DNA from: Acanthochromis polyacanthus
Lineage: Eukaryota > Chordata > Actinopteri > Pomacentridae
Length of the DNA: 64,000 nt
Assembly: GCF_021347895.1 (NCBI RefSeq)
Contig: NC_067121.1
Location: forward strand, 35,513,974-35,577,973
Direction: 5' to 3'
Shown here piece by piece: positions 63,442-64,000 of the stretch; the stretch's first letter is position 1; every line of letters starts with the position of its first letter. Both the position numbers and the translations under genes were made by a program. The notes beneath the pieces are model-generated. The model was not told the origin of the DNA and did no database searches. It was given only the letters and a program-made list of their open reading frames with translations.

Positions 63442-63962
63442 CATATACTGCACCGCGCACTATTGGCGTCTGTGGCGATGGGCGTGGGAGAGCTCAGCTG
63501 CAGCGGGGAGAGGTGTGGAGGAGAGTGTGTGGAAGCAGCGTCAGGTTAATTAGCGCAGCTGGCACCAATTAGACTCACCTGATTCTCTCGGCAGTAACAG
63601 ACTGAAGCAGAGGACAAAAGACAGACGGACAGAGAGGACGGGGGAACGGACGAGCGGAGAACAGCGGACAGGACGAGGTCCGGTGGAGCGGGCAGTTTAC
63701 CGAACGAGATCCTGTGGAGAGCCGGCTGACGCCGAGACTGTTTACCGGACGAGGTCCGGTGTAGTGCCGGGCAAGGAAGAGAGACTGTTTTATTTACATT
63801 GAGACGGTGTGGTGAATAAAAGACTTTGTTTGCATTGGCCGAACTGCCGTGGTTATTGTGCTGAGCAGAGCCGCAAACAGGTTCTCCTGTTACAGCGTCC
63901 ATTTCACAAAAGTAGAGCCACATTTTAGACCTCAGAGGCATCTTTTCCCACTTCGACGACAT
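63442..63962 (-). pseudogene. hAT transposase BED-finger exon, split by an LTR
   Basis: On the minus strand a Met at 63962 opens a frame with RSKMWLYFCEMDA, typical of a BED zinc finger. The frame is cut at the Asp-Ala codons by the solo LTR (63471-63894). Beyond the LTR it resumes as NSARCSICQS, supplying the Cys-X2-Cys pair. The rest of the finger and the transposase core are absent: 28S rRNA follows instead. The element is dead. Confidence 0.75.
63471..63894 (+). mobile_element. Solo LTR (424 bp) with 5-bp target-site duplication
   Basis: It begins TGTGGCGATG and ends CTCCTGTTACA (TG...CA ends). It is bounded by GCGTC on both sides (63466-63470 and 63895-63899). A polyadenylation signal AATAAA is at 63815-63820, so its sense is plus. 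An internal repeat GACGAGGTCCGGTG occurs twice. No internal retroelement genes adjoin, so it is a recombined solo LTR, probably Ty3/gypsy-like. The family is not determined. Confidence 0.88.
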
Positions 63963-64000
63963 GCTACACAACTGCAGTAAAGTCAATGTACCTAACGTGA

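Overview
The window looks like nuclear DNA of a teleost fish, probably a percomorph. Coding exons are short and separated by long AT-rich introns with GT/AG borders. Microsatellites are dense, and there are tRNA-headed SINEs, Tc1/mariner relics and other repeats typical of teleosts. Two protein genes are secure, both on the minus strand, and only about 3% of the window is recognisably coding.

Region 1 (1-19.3 kb): a complete Src-family tyrosine kinase gene, best called lyn. Twelve coding exons give 508 codons, with a likely non-coding first exon near 18.95-19.15 kb. Region 2 (20.4-26.0 kb): a complete two-coding-exon gene for a PKA inhibitor peptide (pkia-like, 77 aa), with a non-coding first exon and two CCAAT boxes upstream. 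LYN and PKIA share a chromosome in human, which supports lyn over hck. Lyn relays receptor signals by tyrosine phosphorylation; PKI blocks and exports the PKA catalytic subunit. Nothing suggests they act in one pathway.

Region 3 (26.0-30.6 kb) is the most unusual structure: a 4.6-kb foldback element with an 8-bp target-site duplication and inverted arms of about 0.7 kb. It holds an E-box-bearing 152-bp minisatellite, an array of nine tRNA-promoter-like units and a short telomere-like motif, but no transposase. It lies about 0.3 kb from the pkia first exon.

Region 4 (30.6-46 kb) is mostly intergenic, with a LINE reverse-transcriptase scrap, Tc1 relics, a SINE and one possible plus-strand first exon. 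Region 5 (46.5-57.4 kb) holds a possible small acidic-protein gene on the minus strand. Upstream of it are duplicated TATA/first-exon/second-exon modules and a recent 1.14-kb segmental duplication rich in YY1-like motifs, which could be an uncharacterised multi-promoter transcription unit.

Region 6 (57.5-64 kb) has simple repeats, a possible short gene with a YY1-type start, an L2-like LINE tail and, at the right edge, a nested composite. There a hAT-type BED-finger coding sequence abuts a 325-bp 28S rRNA fragment and is split by a solo LTR with a perfect 5-bp target-site duplication.

All exon borders and family calls come from reading the sequence. No alignment or database search was run.
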